Shown here: positions 1-9,786 of the stretch, piece by piece
Layout of the letters: every line of letters starts with the position of its first letter
How positions within the stretch are numbered: position 1 is the stretch's first letter
Source of the DNA: Catonia carolina
Taxonomy: Eukaryota > Arthropoda > Insecta > Hemiptera > Achilidae
DNA length: 64,000 nucleotides
Reading direction: 5' to 3'
Assembly: GCA_035578175.1 (NCBI GenBank)
Contig: JAQMRL010000008.1
Coordinates: 60,754,541 to 60,818,540 of the forward strand
Made by a program: the position numbers and the translations under genes
Notes under the pieces: model-generated
Database searches by the model: none
Told to the model about the DNA's origin: nothing
What the model saw: the letters and a program-made list of their open reading frames with translations, nothing else

Positions 1-60
1 CGAACTATTTGATTATCAGAACCGCTTTGGTCCCAATTAGTTCGGATAACTGACGCTGTT
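1..60 (+). mobile_element. Tigger/pogo-like transposon end, partial
   Basis: The first bases contain GGTCCCAATTAGTTCGGATA within a GATTATC...AACCGC context, which resembles the inverted-repeat ends of Tigger-type (pogo, Tc1/mariner superfamily) elements. Only one end is inside the window and no transposase sequence follows. From about position 85 the sequence becomes a LINE fragment, so the element is either cut by the window edge or truncated. The assignment rests on terminal-repeat resemblance alone. Confidence 0.4.
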
Positions 61-84
61 CTGTATATGGTAACATATTACCAG

Positions 85-237
85 AAGAAAGGATAGGTTA
101 GTGGGGCATATCTTAAGACATCCAGGTATTGCTTTATCAATAATGGAGAGTAATATTGAGGAAGTGAACATTGTAGGGGGAGGCAAAAATTAGAATATTT
201 AAAGCAAATTACAAAACATATAGGGTGTTGCAAGTAT
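85..237 (+). mobile_element. Non-LTR retrotransposon 3' fragment
   Basis: Conceptual translation starts RLVGHILRHPGI, the same as the C-terminal part of a LINE reverse-transcriptase ORF seen again at 42090-42230. The two DNA copies share the 'ggacatatcttaagacatcc' block and the following 'gtagggtgtt' stretch. This copy has several frame breaks and is followed directly by a family A retroposon. It is a dead 5'-truncated piece with no coding capacity. Confidence 0.55.
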
Positions 238-437
238 GTAGATATGAAACCACAACCAGATTCTGTGGTGAATGAAGTGAAGGTGTCAATTGCAGGGTGG
301 AAAGTAGGTGCTTTTCAGAGGGCCTGGCACGCTGATAAGCATAAGCTTTCAACTCAGGGAGAAAGGCAATGGTAAACCACCTCACTCCTCGTTTTACTTA
401 GTAAACCAAACCTTTCGGCTGTTGACCTAAACACAAT
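238..437 (+). repeat. Family A retroposon, 5'-truncated
   Basis: This matches the 3' half of the ~390-bp family A consensus inferred from the copies in this window: CAGATTCTGTGGTGAATGAA, then CTGATAAGCATA, then the CTTTCGGCTG...GACCTAAACA end. The 5' half, which normally starts AACAGGCAGGTGG, is missing. Sense orientation here means the strand that ends in the CAA-type tail. Confidence 0.75.
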
Positions 438-1021
438 TCACGTAAATGAAAAGTAATCAACAAATTTAAGAAAAATAATGGTCAAGATAGAGATAAAAAA
501 ATAATCATGTTAACGTTTTGTAAATAATATTCATTACATTTCTCTGAAAGCTGAAACGTTTAACGCAATACGTTTTTCGTAATATATTACTCACAATAAT
601 TTACTCTAATTATACCGAATTATTGTATCAAAATTACTTCAATGATTCATATTATGACGCACTAAAGTTTAAAAACAGCTTTATTTACTTTAAATTTTAT
701 ATTTGTTTAGCTATTGTATCTTCTAAAACTTTATTTGGCAATTAACCTAGTTTTACAGACATACAGGATAAATACATAAAAATTACATGGTTTTATCATT
801 TTTTCTTTCTTTTTTATCTGCTCTTGATTTATGAATCCGTTAAATTACGTTATTTACTATCGGATCTACAATTATGTGCCGTCGAGTTTGAAATCAGATA
901 TCTCGATCACCACTCGTCCAATTTTTACCACGTTAACAGTAAATTTCGCCGTTTCAATTCTATGTTTGTTGGTTAGCTTAGATTTTTTTAAAACATTTTT
1001 GAGACCGTCTTTTTAGTATTT
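438..1021. other. AT-rich, nothing recognised
   Basis: No coding signature, tRNA-like head or transposon end was seen. A 61-codon frame at 831-1016 has no recognisable motif and is not credible as a gene. Confidence 0.5.
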
Positions 1022-1398
1022 GTTTAGGTTATCAGCCGAAAGGCTGGTTTGAACCTGTAGAGGTTTTACTAAGTAAAACGAGGAGGAAGGTGGTTTACAT
1101 TTGCCTTCCTCACTGAGTGGGAAAGTATGCTTAACAGAATGCCCTTTGAAAAGAACATATTTTGCACCCTGCAAATGAAACCTTTACTTTATTCATCAAA
1201 AGGTCTGGCTGTATAATGAAATTCATTACTTTCAGAGGAGATAACTCTGATTAGTGTCTTTTACACCTCTACCTTTTATGTTCTTAAATGATTCAGTAAT
1301 TTAATTGACTGACCACGTGACAAGAAACAGAACTATTTTTTTAGCCCTGCAACTAACAGACTGAGTGTAAATAATTTGACTCTCCACCTGTTTTTGGT
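1022..1398 (-). repeat. Family A retroposon, nearly full length
   Basis: In plus-strand order it runs ATCAGCCGAAAGGCTG, TTTTACTAAGTAAAACGAGG, GGTCTGGCTGTATAATGAAA, AACAGAACTATTTT and CTCCACCTG. The element is therefore on the minus strand, with its CAA-tail end at the left. Many point differences from the other copies suggest an older insertion. Confidence 0.8.
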
Positions 1399-1499
1399 AT
1401 TAGGTACCAATTATTTTCAAAAGAGGAGTCAATTCATGTTTACTACAACAGGCCAAAATAATTTATTTAAATTCGTATCAAAAGTTTATCAGCGACTTC

Positions 1500-1606
1500 T
1501 GTGGATTATCGAACGGTTACGACGGGTTTTAAATTGTAACGATTTCAGAACCGAGACCTTCCGCTCTGTAGTCTATCACTCTAACCACTACACCTCGGAA
1601 GATATA
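1500..1606 (-). repeat. tRNA-derived SINE head (group C-like), decayed
   Basis: Reading the minus strand gives a tRNA-like start (CCGAGGTGTAGTGGTTAGAG) followed by a box-B-like TCGGTTCTGAAATC segment. The order matches the heads of the other SINEs in the window. The sequence is diverged and has no cloverleaf 3' acceptor, so it is not a tRNA gene. Confidence 0.5.
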
Positions 1607-1621
1607 ACTTTCATTTTTAAT

Positions 1622-1825
1622 CCCTAATGTATGTACAATCTGTTCGTAGCGACCTGTTCATTTTAAGAACAATAAGCAACCCCATGACCTAATAATATGA
1701 GGAAGATATGTATGACTTATAATGAAGTGTGGTCTTGTACAGGCTCAGGCCGACTATTCATGAGAGAGTATGGTTAATTGAACCCAAACCATCAAAGTAC
1801 ACTGGTAAGCATCAGTGTACATTCT
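1622..1825 (-). repeat. SINE group D, 3' part
   Basis: It shares the blocks AATAAGCAACCCCATGACC, GGTCTTGTACAG, GGCCGAC and GAGAGAGTATGGTTAATTGA with the copies at 11246, 22058, 44003 and 59393. The tRNA-like head is missing, because the copy stops where the R1-like LINE begins. Confidence 0.75.
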
Positions 1826-1878
1826 AACCACCTTGACATTCGGAATGTCGAGGTGTGCATGAGGAGGACATTTGGTGA

Positions 1879-2235
1879 ACCCAACCATGAATTAACGCAG
1901 TTGTTAACAGGGCATAGATTTTTTGGGGCATATTTGACGAGGTTTAAGCTTGTTGAAATGCCGAAAAACTATGCGACAGTGAAGAGAAGGAGTCCATTAC
2001 GCATATCTTTGAAAGATGTCCCTGTTTTGGCCTCAAAAGAATGGAGACATCTGAGAAGATAGGAGTTGCACTGTGAAGCCCAGAAATGGTAGGGGCAGCG
2101 ATGCTGCGAGATAAAGAGAGCTGGAAGTTGGTCGCTCAGTTTGCAGAGAGGGTGATCGAAAGACTACAAGGTCGATCGAGGGGGAATTGGACTACGATTC
2201 TCTTCTACTCTCCGCTGACAGTGAGTAAATTTTAA
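1879..2235 (+). pseudogene. R1-like LINE ORF2 C-terminus, frameshifted
   Basis: The first frame reads ELTQLLTGHRFFGAYLTRFK, a pattern typical of the region after the reverse transcriptase in R1-clade non-LTR retrotransposons. After a frameshift near 1965 another frame reads LCDSEEKESITHIFERCPCF. This is the cysteine/histidine cluster that R1-like ORF2 proteins carry near their C-terminus. After a stop, the same frame continues with MLRDKESWKLVAQFAERVIE, the usual R1-like end, and stops at 2235. The fragment encodes only about the last 115 residues and has at least one frameshift and one internal stop, so it cannot make enzyme. The family call comes from motif order; the clade would need a phylogeny. 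Confidence 0.65.
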
Positions 2236-2530
2236 TCCGACATTTCCCTTGTAGTATTATACGAGTATAAAGAGTTCCGAGGGGGAGGTGGAGAATTTTT
2301 GCAGATGTCAGATCAAGTGACCAGGGGCGGGTTTTTGGTTAGTAGGCGATTGCAGCCTCCTAGGAGCTGAACGAGGACATCTCAGTTGAGTCCAACAATA
2401 CTTCCCCATCGTGAGGGAGTTTTTCTCACCACCTCAAATCCAAAAACACCATCAGGAGCCTACGTCTCCGAGAATCAGCTGTTGAACAAGCTGACTTGCG
2501 GTGGCAACTTTGACACTAGATCAACGCGGT
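2236..2530 (+). mobile_element. Probable 3' untranslated region of the R1-like LINE
   Basis: This GC-richer stretch directly follows the ORF2 remnant and is unlike the surrounding AT-rich DNA. It contains GGGCGGGTTTTTGGTTAGTA and a cytosine/adenine-rich second half. No gene is visible. The attribution comes from position; no 3' tail is clear before the fold-back repeat begins. Confidence 0.4.
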
Positions 2531-2542
2531 GAATTAAAATAT

Positions 2543-2815
2543 ATATAGTGAAGAGATGACTTGAATGTTAGTGTGAGATAAAGTGAGATAGTGAGAAAGT
2601 GAGATAGATGTGAGGAAGTGAGATAAAGCTTGTCCGTAGATAGGACAAGCTTTCCTGTTCCCCACTTCGTCTTACACTAGCATTTAAGTCATCTCTCCAC
2701 TATACTATTCGATATTATCATCTTGACGATTGAGGCATTTTTCCTATCTAAGGACAAGCTTTCCTGTTCCCCACTTCATCTCACACTGGCATTCAAGTCA
2801 TCTCTCCACTATACT
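2543..2815. repeat. Fold-back repeat with a duplicated right arm
   Basis: The left arm (about 2543-2636) begins TATAGTGAAGAGATGACTTG and ends AAGCTTGTCC. The right arm (2641-2704) is its reverse complement, from GGACAAGCTT to CATCTCTCCACTATA. The right arm is then repeated almost unchanged at 2751-2814. The unit could form a long hairpin, as expected of a small fold-back element or MITE. It has no coding sequence. Confidence 0.7.
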
Positions 2816-2829
2816 TTCACAACTATTAT

Positions 2830-3741
2830 TGCTTAAATAATAAATATGCCGATGATGAAACGTGCTTTTTATTTAATTTAAAGATTAACAAAAATTACAA
2901 AGTATCGATTTTAATATTCGTACAAAGATAAATCGATGATATTATTTTTGTGCAATTAATATTTTAAACTATTCTGTACAATCAATCATTTACCAAGTTC
3001 AAAAAGCACAATTTTATATTAATTTTTTACGTCCTTACATTTTTCAACTTTTTACTGAAATTCACAACTGCCATGAATAAAAAAACCAGTAAATAAGATG
3101 TTGGATGAAAGAGCGAATAACATGAGTTAAATGACATACTTGGCGATCCACTGAAAGGTCTCCGAAATTTTTATTTTTTTTGTTCTTATTAATTTATTTA
3201 TTTATTTATTCACATAATACATTCCTAAACTACAAGATCCCTGCTCCACTTCCTTCTAAATCGTACTTGAACGTTGTTTGTTAAATGAGGGGAAGAAATT
3301 TTGCGTATCAGTTAGTATGGATGAGTGAGAATCTGTTGTGGAAGTTTCGATAGAGTTGAATGAAAATGTCTGTCACTAGAGAAATTTAGAGGTCGTTACG
3401 TAAAGCAATGTTAGAAACGTAATAGGGTGGGTTGACTAACATTCGTAGCGTTTTCGCTTTGAAACCTCTAAACTTGACCTATCATTGATGGTTTGGAAGT
3501 TTATAAAAAAACAAATTTTAGATATTTTAAATTCATCTTAGCTATCAAGATTTAAAGAATTTTTCAAATCAATTAACAAAATTTATTTTTTTTGGATGCT
3601 GATCTGCAGTTTCCTCCAGTGATAAAAGCAATTAATTACTTTTTTGACTTTATTAGTAAAATTCACAACTTTAAAACAATGAGTTGACGAGGGACGATAA
3701 AATTCGCTTTAAGACTTAGAGAAGATTTAAATTATCTTCTT
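2830..3741. other. AT-rich; weak repeat similarity at 3184-3370
   Basis: Bases 3184-3370 resemble 61020-61170 in scattered blocks (CTAAACTA..AGATC, GAAC.TTGTTTGT, a diverged GATGAG stretch), so an old dispersed repeat is possible. The rest shows nothing recognisable. Confidence 0.3.
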
Positions 3742-4095
3742 TCAATTGGATTGAAAGAAATTCAACTGGAATTGTCCCACACAAGATTTATATACTTTTG
3801 AGTACAAAATGGTACCTACATTTTTCAATAATGATGTAACTACTTCATCGTCTGAGTAGACTTTTCTGTGGAGATTTTTAGCAATATGTTCAGGAATTGT
3901 GTACCAGTTCTTTCCTATGGTGAGATAATTTCTTACGAAATTCTGTGTAGATTTTATGAAACAATTCGATGACGTACGGGATTTTGAGGTCATTGAGTAA
4001 AACGTAATTAGTGATGTAAAAGGAAGTCGTAAGAATTTAGCGATATATATTTTTTTAAATTCTACTGTCATGAAGAAAACAGAATGTTCCATCAA
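3742..4095 (-). other. 117-codon open frame, function unknown
   Basis: This minus-strand frame is open for 117 codons, long for DNA of this composition. It includes WYTIPEHIAKNLHRKVYSDD, which is less biased than typical random AT-rich translation. I do not recognise the protein. No splice signals, promoter or repeat copy supports expression. It could be a fragment of a transposon protein or chance. Confidence 0.15.
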
Positions 4096-4136
4096 AACAA
4101 AAAAGTTAATTGTTTAATCTAAATAAGATGAACAAC

Positions 4137-4590
4137 TCGTATTGTTCTTTATGTATCAATAATTTTTGTAGTCACGTATAACCTTTGATGTTCATGTGAT
4201 TTTAAAATAATATATAAATGTAGAAAAATTAAATTTAATTAGAGAGAAGAGGTGTATGTGTTAATATATTCGATCTACAAGGGCTAATCTGTGTGATTTT
4301 AATTTGAAAAATAAAATAGGGTGATAGTATTTTGTAAACGTTAACATATTTGAGTGTAAATGTAAACAATAAACTATAATACTCTAAACTTAACTGTGTT
4401 CATGAACTTTAAGAATTGATTTTTTTCTGATTTGATCTGTAAAATATACTTGTATTGTTCTTTACGTATCAATAATTAATGTAGTCACTTATAACCTCTG
4501 TTGTCCATATGACTTTAAAACAATACATAAAATAAAGAAAAAAACATAATTACATTTTTGTAGTTATCATGAGAGAAGAGGTGTATTTGA
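4137..4590. repeat. Direct repeat pair, about 125-140 bp, 312 bp apart
   Basis: Copy 1 (about 4137-4262) and copy 2 (about 4449-4590) share GTATTGTTCTTTA.GTATCAA, GTAGTCAC.TATAACCT and GAGAGAAGAGGTGTAT in the same order and orientation. The copies differ at many sites, so the duplication is old. The sequence between them shows no gene. Confidence 0.6.
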
Positions 4591-4599
4591 CGTACTTCA

Positions 4600-5830
4600 C
4601 ACACATTATTCTTTTACGAACACTAGTAGGTATTTTATACGTACTTTTATTTAAAGAAGCTTTTTTGGTTTTATTTAATTTATGTGCATTATAATTTTTG
4701 TTTTGTGTTATAAATTTTGTGTATTACACCACTAGCTTGTAATTTGTCCATGCGTTATCTCAAAGTAATATTGCATTTATTGTTATATAAAATATTATGT
4801 ACAAAGATTATAAATGACAAAAAAAATTATATAAGATAATTTCATGAATTTCCCACGGAATTGAACCATTTTCAGGAACACAAAAAGAACTGAATTTTGA
4901 AGGAAACCTTTAATTGTTAAAGATTTTAAAAAATGAAAATAATAAAATTTAAGAAAAGATTTTAATGGTTTTTTATAATTACAGTTATTTTTCTTACAAC
5001 TAAACGATAAAATTACAAAAAACCGGATATGAATATTTGATTGTAAAAATATTATATTTAATTTTAATTATTTATCATGAGACAATGTCAAAATGAAAGT
5101 AAAGTTCTATTATTAAAATTCTATCGATATAAATAAATTTTAAAAAAGATACAAAATTATTAAATGATCGAGTAAACATTATTTAGATTAATTAGAGTTA
5201 TTTATTTAAATAATTACATTGAATAAGGTACGTCAATAGAATTTATAAAAAAAATTAAGAGATGTTCCGTACAACTTATTAAATTTGGAACATTTCCAAA
5301 TATAATAAATTCTAATTTTACAATTAGGTTAAGTTTATCTATAAAATTGTGGAAAAATAGTAGAAATAAATGTTTGGGTTCTCATAAATTAGGTAAGTCA
5401 TGAAAAAATCACAGTTCTGAAACGGATATGTGACATTTATTCATAAAGGTTATTTGTATAAGAGTTGTTTCATAGCGTTTTTCTTAAGTAATTAAAACAA
5501 TAGAATAGCGTATTTACACAGTTTTAAATAATTTTTTAATAGTGGAACAGATTTAAATCTAGGCAGATTAAATAAACTTTTATTTACTTTAAATATCTTT
5601 TATTACTAATAAACTTACGTCTAAATCGATTTCTTAAAGGTCTTTTCTTATAAAGTGATTGACCTTTAACGTGCGTTTAACATTAAATTAATTTATAGCA
5701 GTCGTTGAAGTGATACTAAATTAATGGACTTAAATATATGGGCAAATGTGTGATTCTACCACAAAATGTATAGTCCATACTTAAATGGTAAATTTTTCCT
5801 TGTTATATTTTACTGCAGATGGTCAAGAGT
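4600..5830. other. AT-rich, nothing recognised
   Basis: Very AT-rich sequence with poly-A/T runs. No SINE head, LINE motif or coding bias was seen on either strand. Confidence 0.5.
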
Positions 5831-5835
5831 TCTAT

Positions 5836-6005
5836 TCCGGCCTCCAGGCCAGCTCAATCAATTAGCAGGTAGAAGTCGCTTAAAAAGTTATGTAACAATG
5901 GTTTGGTAAGCAGCTTAAAGTCAGCCGTACTTGTAAGCTGATAGCCAGCTAACACTTATAAGCAGGTATCCTTGTTCCAATTTAAGTCAATACAAAGCAA
6001 GAAAA
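5836..6005 (+). repeat. Dispersed repeat 'E', copy 1
   Basis: It shares a left end (CCAGCTCAATCA.TTAGCAGGTAGAAGTCGCT) and a later 'gatagccagct...' arrangement with 55825-56075. The two copies are diverged and neither has a visible ORF. Nothing indicates the mechanism of spread. Confidence 0.4.
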
Positions 6006-6026
6006 ATAATCATTAGCCGCCTCGTG

Positions 6027-6235
6027 TTTAAGTGGTTTTGACAATACTGCATACGACAAAACTATGGGAAGATCCAGGGTTCGATTCCCGGCTAGGATTT
6101 AAATATTATTACACGTTAAAACTCACTGATGCCATAATAATCACTAAGTCAAAACAGTTGATACGACATGATGGAGTAAAAACAGCATTGGAAAGCATTA
6201 AAAAACTGGACTTTTGTCAACAACTCTAAATAAAA
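6027..6235 (+). repeat. tRNA-derived SINE, group C
   Basis: A tRNA-like head (GCCTCGTGTTTAAGTGG) is followed by a clear B box, GGGTTCGATTCCCGGCTAGG. The body matches the other group C copies (ACACGTTAAAACTCACTG, then AATCACTAAG..AAA.CAGTTGATACGAC). A 65-codon open frame crosses the element but is simply part of the SINE. Confidence 0.75.
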
Positions 6236-6605
6236 AAGCAAAAAATTTTAAATAATCATTGTACCACAATGTAAGAGTAGTACGATTTTTAAGTACATTT
6301 TTAATACGAGTTGGTATTGTACATTTACCACCTGGTTCTAAAAATTGTTACTTTTTTTTAATTTTCAAGATGACGGTTTGAAAGATGCAATATTATTTTA
6401 AAATTTTATCAATCTGTTTAGGAAAAATTTAACTCTTATTACATTACAATGTAAGGAAAATGATTTCAACATTATGTACATCCTACGGTACAGTTTTCAC
6501 GTGGGGAGATGACGCCGGTGTCAACGTCCCAAGGACCCTGAGAAAGAGCAGAAAACCTAGCGATTAATTAAAAATATTGTATTTTTTCAGCTTATTAAAA
6601 ATCGT
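6236..6605. other. Unassigned; short GC-rich patch
   Basis: Mostly AT-rich. Bases about 6495-6560 are markedly richer in G and C (GTGGGGAGATGACGCCGGTG) but I could not relate them to any element in the window. Confidence 0.35.
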
Positions 6606-6609
6606 ATCA

Positions 6610-6785
6610 ACTGCTCGATGTTAGAAACTACTATGGTTTACGGCAATGAATTTCTTGGTTTTAACTTGTAATAATTTCTGGATCTTAAATCCGGCAATCG
6701 AACCTGACTTTCGCTTTGCAGTACAATGCAGTCTAGCTCAGTCTAGCCCAGTGGTTAGAACCACTGGGCCACGAAGTTACCTTTA
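6610..6785 (-). repeat. tRNA-derived SINE, group C, with palindromic head
   Basis: The minus strand reads CGTGGCCCAGTGGTT..., then a B box CAGGTTCGATTGCCGG, then AGAAATTATTACAAGTTAAA as in other group C copies. The head contains a 24-base perfect palindrome at 6746-6769 with arms GCCCAGTGGTT and AACCACTGGGC. Confidence 0.7.
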
Positions 6786-7002
6786 GTTACCTACATACGT
6801 TTTTTTTCAAATTAATCCTATATACTGCAAAACCGGTAAGATTTTATGCCAAGTAATCATTTGAAACCGAACATCATGAAATCTGACACAGTGATCCACA
6901 TTAAAGACGTAGAAGACCCAAGGTCATGAATGGCATGGCAAAAAGTATTTTTACAATTTTCCGGAAAATTTTACGTATCAGGAATTAAATTGCAAAAAAA
7001 TT

Positions 7003-7180
7003 ACGCCTCCGTAGCGTAGTGGTTAGCGCGCTGGCCTGGAAACGCGGAGATCCCGGGTCCAATTCCCGGCTAGAGTCTGGAAATTTTCACAAGTCAAAAC
7101 TGGCTGTTCCATTTACATAACCCACCGCAATCGCTAATAATAAGCTGTTGAAGCGACTTCAAATAAACTAAAATAAAATT
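7003..7180 (+). repeat. tRNA-derived SINE, group C, well preserved
   Basis: Box A TAGCGTAGTGG lies at 7012-7022 and box B GGGTCCAATTCC at 7055-7066, the spacing of an internal RNA polymerase III promoter. The body then runs CTGGAAATTTTCACAAG, ACCCACCGCAATCGCTAATA and GTTGAAGCGACTTCAAATAA. The 5' and 3' acceptor sequences do not pair, which excludes a functional tRNA. It is the best reference copy of the group in the window. Confidence 0.85.
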
Positions 7181-7965
7181 TAAAAAAACACTAGATATTT
7201 TTCCGGCAAAGTTACTTGTTCATTCTCAGTAGAGACACGTAAACAAATGAAATCGTACCACATGTGCAATTTTTAATGGAGATTCACGGACACGACATTC
7301 AAAGCTTAAAACATGTTAAAATTAATTTTTCTGGAATAAGAAAAACAATTACGTTAATTAGCTCATACAATTAATACCTAATTACACAATTAGTTCAATG
7401 TCAGACAATAACTATAACTGATTGTCATTTTTATAAATAACAATTTTTTCCAATGTAACCAACTCAGCTATCAACTACGAACAACCAGATAATTCAGCAT
7501 TAAAATATGCTATGACTAATTGAATGACAAAACAAATGATTACCGCGAAAATTATTACGATATCTTATCCAGGATGGGAAGAAATACTATCTGTTTAAGT
7601 TATATTTTAAAAATTAAAGCTGAATCAAATTCAATTTTTGTTCAAAACTGTAAAAATACTGCAGAGTATATTTTTGATTAAATATTTATATATATATATA
7701 TATATATATGTAGTATAACATAAACTAAAAGTAATAAATAAGAAAACACCTTCCTTTTCACTCCCCCACTGCAAAATTCACACCAACTTTTATCTAACTT
7801 CCTAAAGTAACCTTAAATCTACTTAAATTTCAAAATCCAATAGCATATTTCAAATTGCTTTGATTCCATTGAACTAAAATTAATAAGGCTGATTCATTTT
7901 ATAGTAATTTTCAATAAAATAAATTAAAAATTAAAACTCATTAATAATTAATTACAAAACAGCCT
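7181..7965. other. AT-rich; short TA microsatellite
   Basis: No gene or element recognised. A (TA)n run lies at about 7688-7709. Confidence 0.5.
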
Positions 7966-7967
7966 GT

Positions 7968-8110
7968 CGTGGCGTATTCGTAAAATACTAAACTATAAAC
8001 TATAAAGGTCTAAGGTTCGATTTCCGGGGGTATAAAAATTTGTCACACCGTTCTACCCCTTAATTATCAAATACCTTCAGTGTTCAAAATTAATGATGTA
8101 ATATTAAAAA
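7968..8110 (+). repeat. SINE head, group C-like, diverged
   Basis: GCCTGTCGTGGCGTATTCG followed by AAGGTTCGATTTCCGGGGG gives the box A-box B order of the group C head. The part after it is diverged. Confidence 0.55.
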
Positions 8111-8179
8111 AGTAACGACAATGTTTTTGGAAATTTTTGACAACCCATAAAAGAAAACAATTTTCATAAATATAATACA

Positions 8180-8690
8180 AATAACATAAAATTTTCGGGT
8201 CCTTTCTGTTATTCCCCCCCCCCCCATTATAATTTTTCACATTTGTGGATATTTCGTATGTAGGTATTCTTACAGTATTTTTAACGGTAAAAACGGGAAA
8301 AATATTTAAAACAAATCATAGGTACATCAATATTTTACAAGCTACCGTTAAAGTTTTACCATTTTTCAAGTTAACCTTAAACTATTTATTGACAATTATT
8401 TAATAATATTTAATTTAATTATGTTAAATTAATTTAATGATTAATTTATTTAATGATCTCATGTACTCAATGAGTTAATACTTCATTATTGCATACAGTA
8501 ACAATATTGAGAAAAAGCAATGTATTTACCCTACCTATATTAACCCTTTTAGAATATTGGTGTAAGATTTTTTTAAATATTTTCCCCGTTTTTATCGTTA
8601 AAAATACAGTAAGGTTGCATACGAAATATTCACAAAATGTGAAAAATTATGCAGGAGGAGGAAAATTTGGGGGAAGACCCAAATTTGAAT
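8180..8690. repeat. Long inverted repeat (MITE-like)
   Basis: The left arm, about 8215-8320, contains ATTTCGTATGTAGGTATTCT and GTATTTTTAACGGTAAAAAC. The right arm, about 8530-8665, is its reverse complement with scattered differences, including the matching GTTTTTATCGTTAAAAATAC. Weaker pairing extends outward to about 8180 and 8690. A run of 13 C lies in the left arm (about 8213-8225), opposite a broken G/A-rich stretch in the right arm. The 83-codon frame at 8489-8740 runs through the right arm and is not a gene. The structure suggests a nonautonomous DNA transposon; terminal duplication is not resolved. Confidence 0.65.
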
Positions 8691-8861
8691 ATGACTCAGG
8701 AAAACTGTTTCAAAATAACCTACTATCAGTAAACTTCTAAACTATAATTTCGGAAAGTATTAAAGTTTTTTTTTTAATTTACGTACTTTAAGGGTATATA
8801 TAAAAATATTTATTATATATATATTTTTTAAATAAATAAAATAAAAATTTCCATTACGTAC

Positions 8862-9079
8862 GTCAACTGTCCTGGAGATGCAGCAGCTAAAACAAAAAAT
8901 AGTCCTTTATTTCCCGGCGTGCTAAGATATTTTTGAACATCGTAACCATTTTTGATAGACGAAACCATAGTGCAAGAAGACGTTGTCGTCGGAGTAACAC
9001 GATTACAGGCCCGCGGTGGTATCGATGTTGACACAGGAGCCATGTGTAGCTCACAACCTACAAGCGGCAACTGGATCAT
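8862..9079 (-). CDS. Candidate first coding exon of an unidentified host gene
   Basis: The minus-strand frame begins MIQLPLVGCELHMAPVSTS and continues through SIKNGYDVQKYLSTPGNKG to a hydrophobic stretch, then SPGQLT. At 8862/8861 the exon can end at GAC|GTACGT, a strong splice-donor match, leaving 72 codons plus two bases. An internal Met (MAPVSTS) is an alternative start. The segment is richer in G/C and CpG than its surroundings, and so is the DNA just upstream on the same strand, as expected for a host promoter and first exon. It does not look like any TE in the window. I do not recognise the protein. The opposite strand is also open over part of the region, so the call is tentative; no downstream exon was identified. 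Confidence 0.35.
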
Positions 9080-9300
9080 CTCACTGCACTGTTACTCACT
9101 GTATTGCTTGGTGTTCAGGCAGCAAGCGCCTCTATACACATCTGAAGTAGTGAACAGTACGGTGTTTTGTTTCAACTTTCAATAGCAGCGTAGAGTACAT
9201 TTAGCGGAGCACTGGCTTCACTTTACTAACGTCATACTGTAAAGTAATTCCCTTGCCCATCGCTAAATAGCGAGCGAACGCACGCGAAAACACACAAACA
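9080..9300 (-). promoter_or_regulatory. Possible promoter/5' UTR of the exon candidate
   Basis: A CpG-bearing stretch (for example GCGAGCGAACGCACGCGAAA at about 9270) lies directly upstream of the minus-strand exon candidate. No convincing TATA box was found. The call rests on composition and position. Confidence 0.25.
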
Positions 9301-9530
9301 ACTATACCACCCTAATGTAATTTTATGTATTCATCTTTATCAATATTTTATCATAGTATATTATTCTTCCACCCATTCATTGATTTATAATACATAAAAA
9401 TATATTTATATTTCTTTCGTTACGCCTAATTTTTGTTCACTCTCTTAGTTCTATACGGTAGTTTTCGAAAAACTGTTTCAATTATTACTTTTTTACTTTC
9501 CTTTGCCTAAATGAATACATAGGAAGGAAA

Positions 9531-9577
9531 GTATTGTTTTCATGTCGATTTTTTATAAATCGACATGAAAACAATAC
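9531..9577. repeat. 47-base perfect palindrome inside family B
   Basis: Arms GTATTGTTTTCATGTCGATTT and its exact reverse complement flank a five-base loop. Other family B copies have a short GATTTTTCGAAATC palindrome at this place, so the long one probably arose locally by template switching. Confidence 0.85.
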
Positions 9578-9660
9578 TCGATTTTTTATAAATCGAGTTT
9601 TCATCGGATCTACACGTTTTCAGATTCCCTAAACCCAAAAAAACATGTTTTTAGCGATTG

Positions 9661-9709
<49 letters not shown>

Positions 9710-9786
9710 CGCGTGTATGTGTGTGTGAGAGAGAGAGAAAGAAAGAAAGAGAGAGAGAGTGTGTGTGTGTGTGTGTGTATGTGTGT
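9661..9786. repeat. Compound GT/GC/GA/GT microsatellite
   Basis: (GT)n is followed by a (GC)n stretch, GTATGTGTGT, a GA/GAAA-rich stretch, then (GT)n again. It sits where other family B copies have only a short TGTGTGTG run, so the element seeded the array. The 60-codon frames on both strands here are artefacts of the repeat. Confidence 0.95.

Noticed and set aside
7003..7078. Possible functional tRNA gene with good A and B boxes.
   Set aside because: The 5' and 3' ends do not pair as an acceptor stem, the anticodon arm is not convincing, and the sequence continues into a body shared with several other SINE copies.
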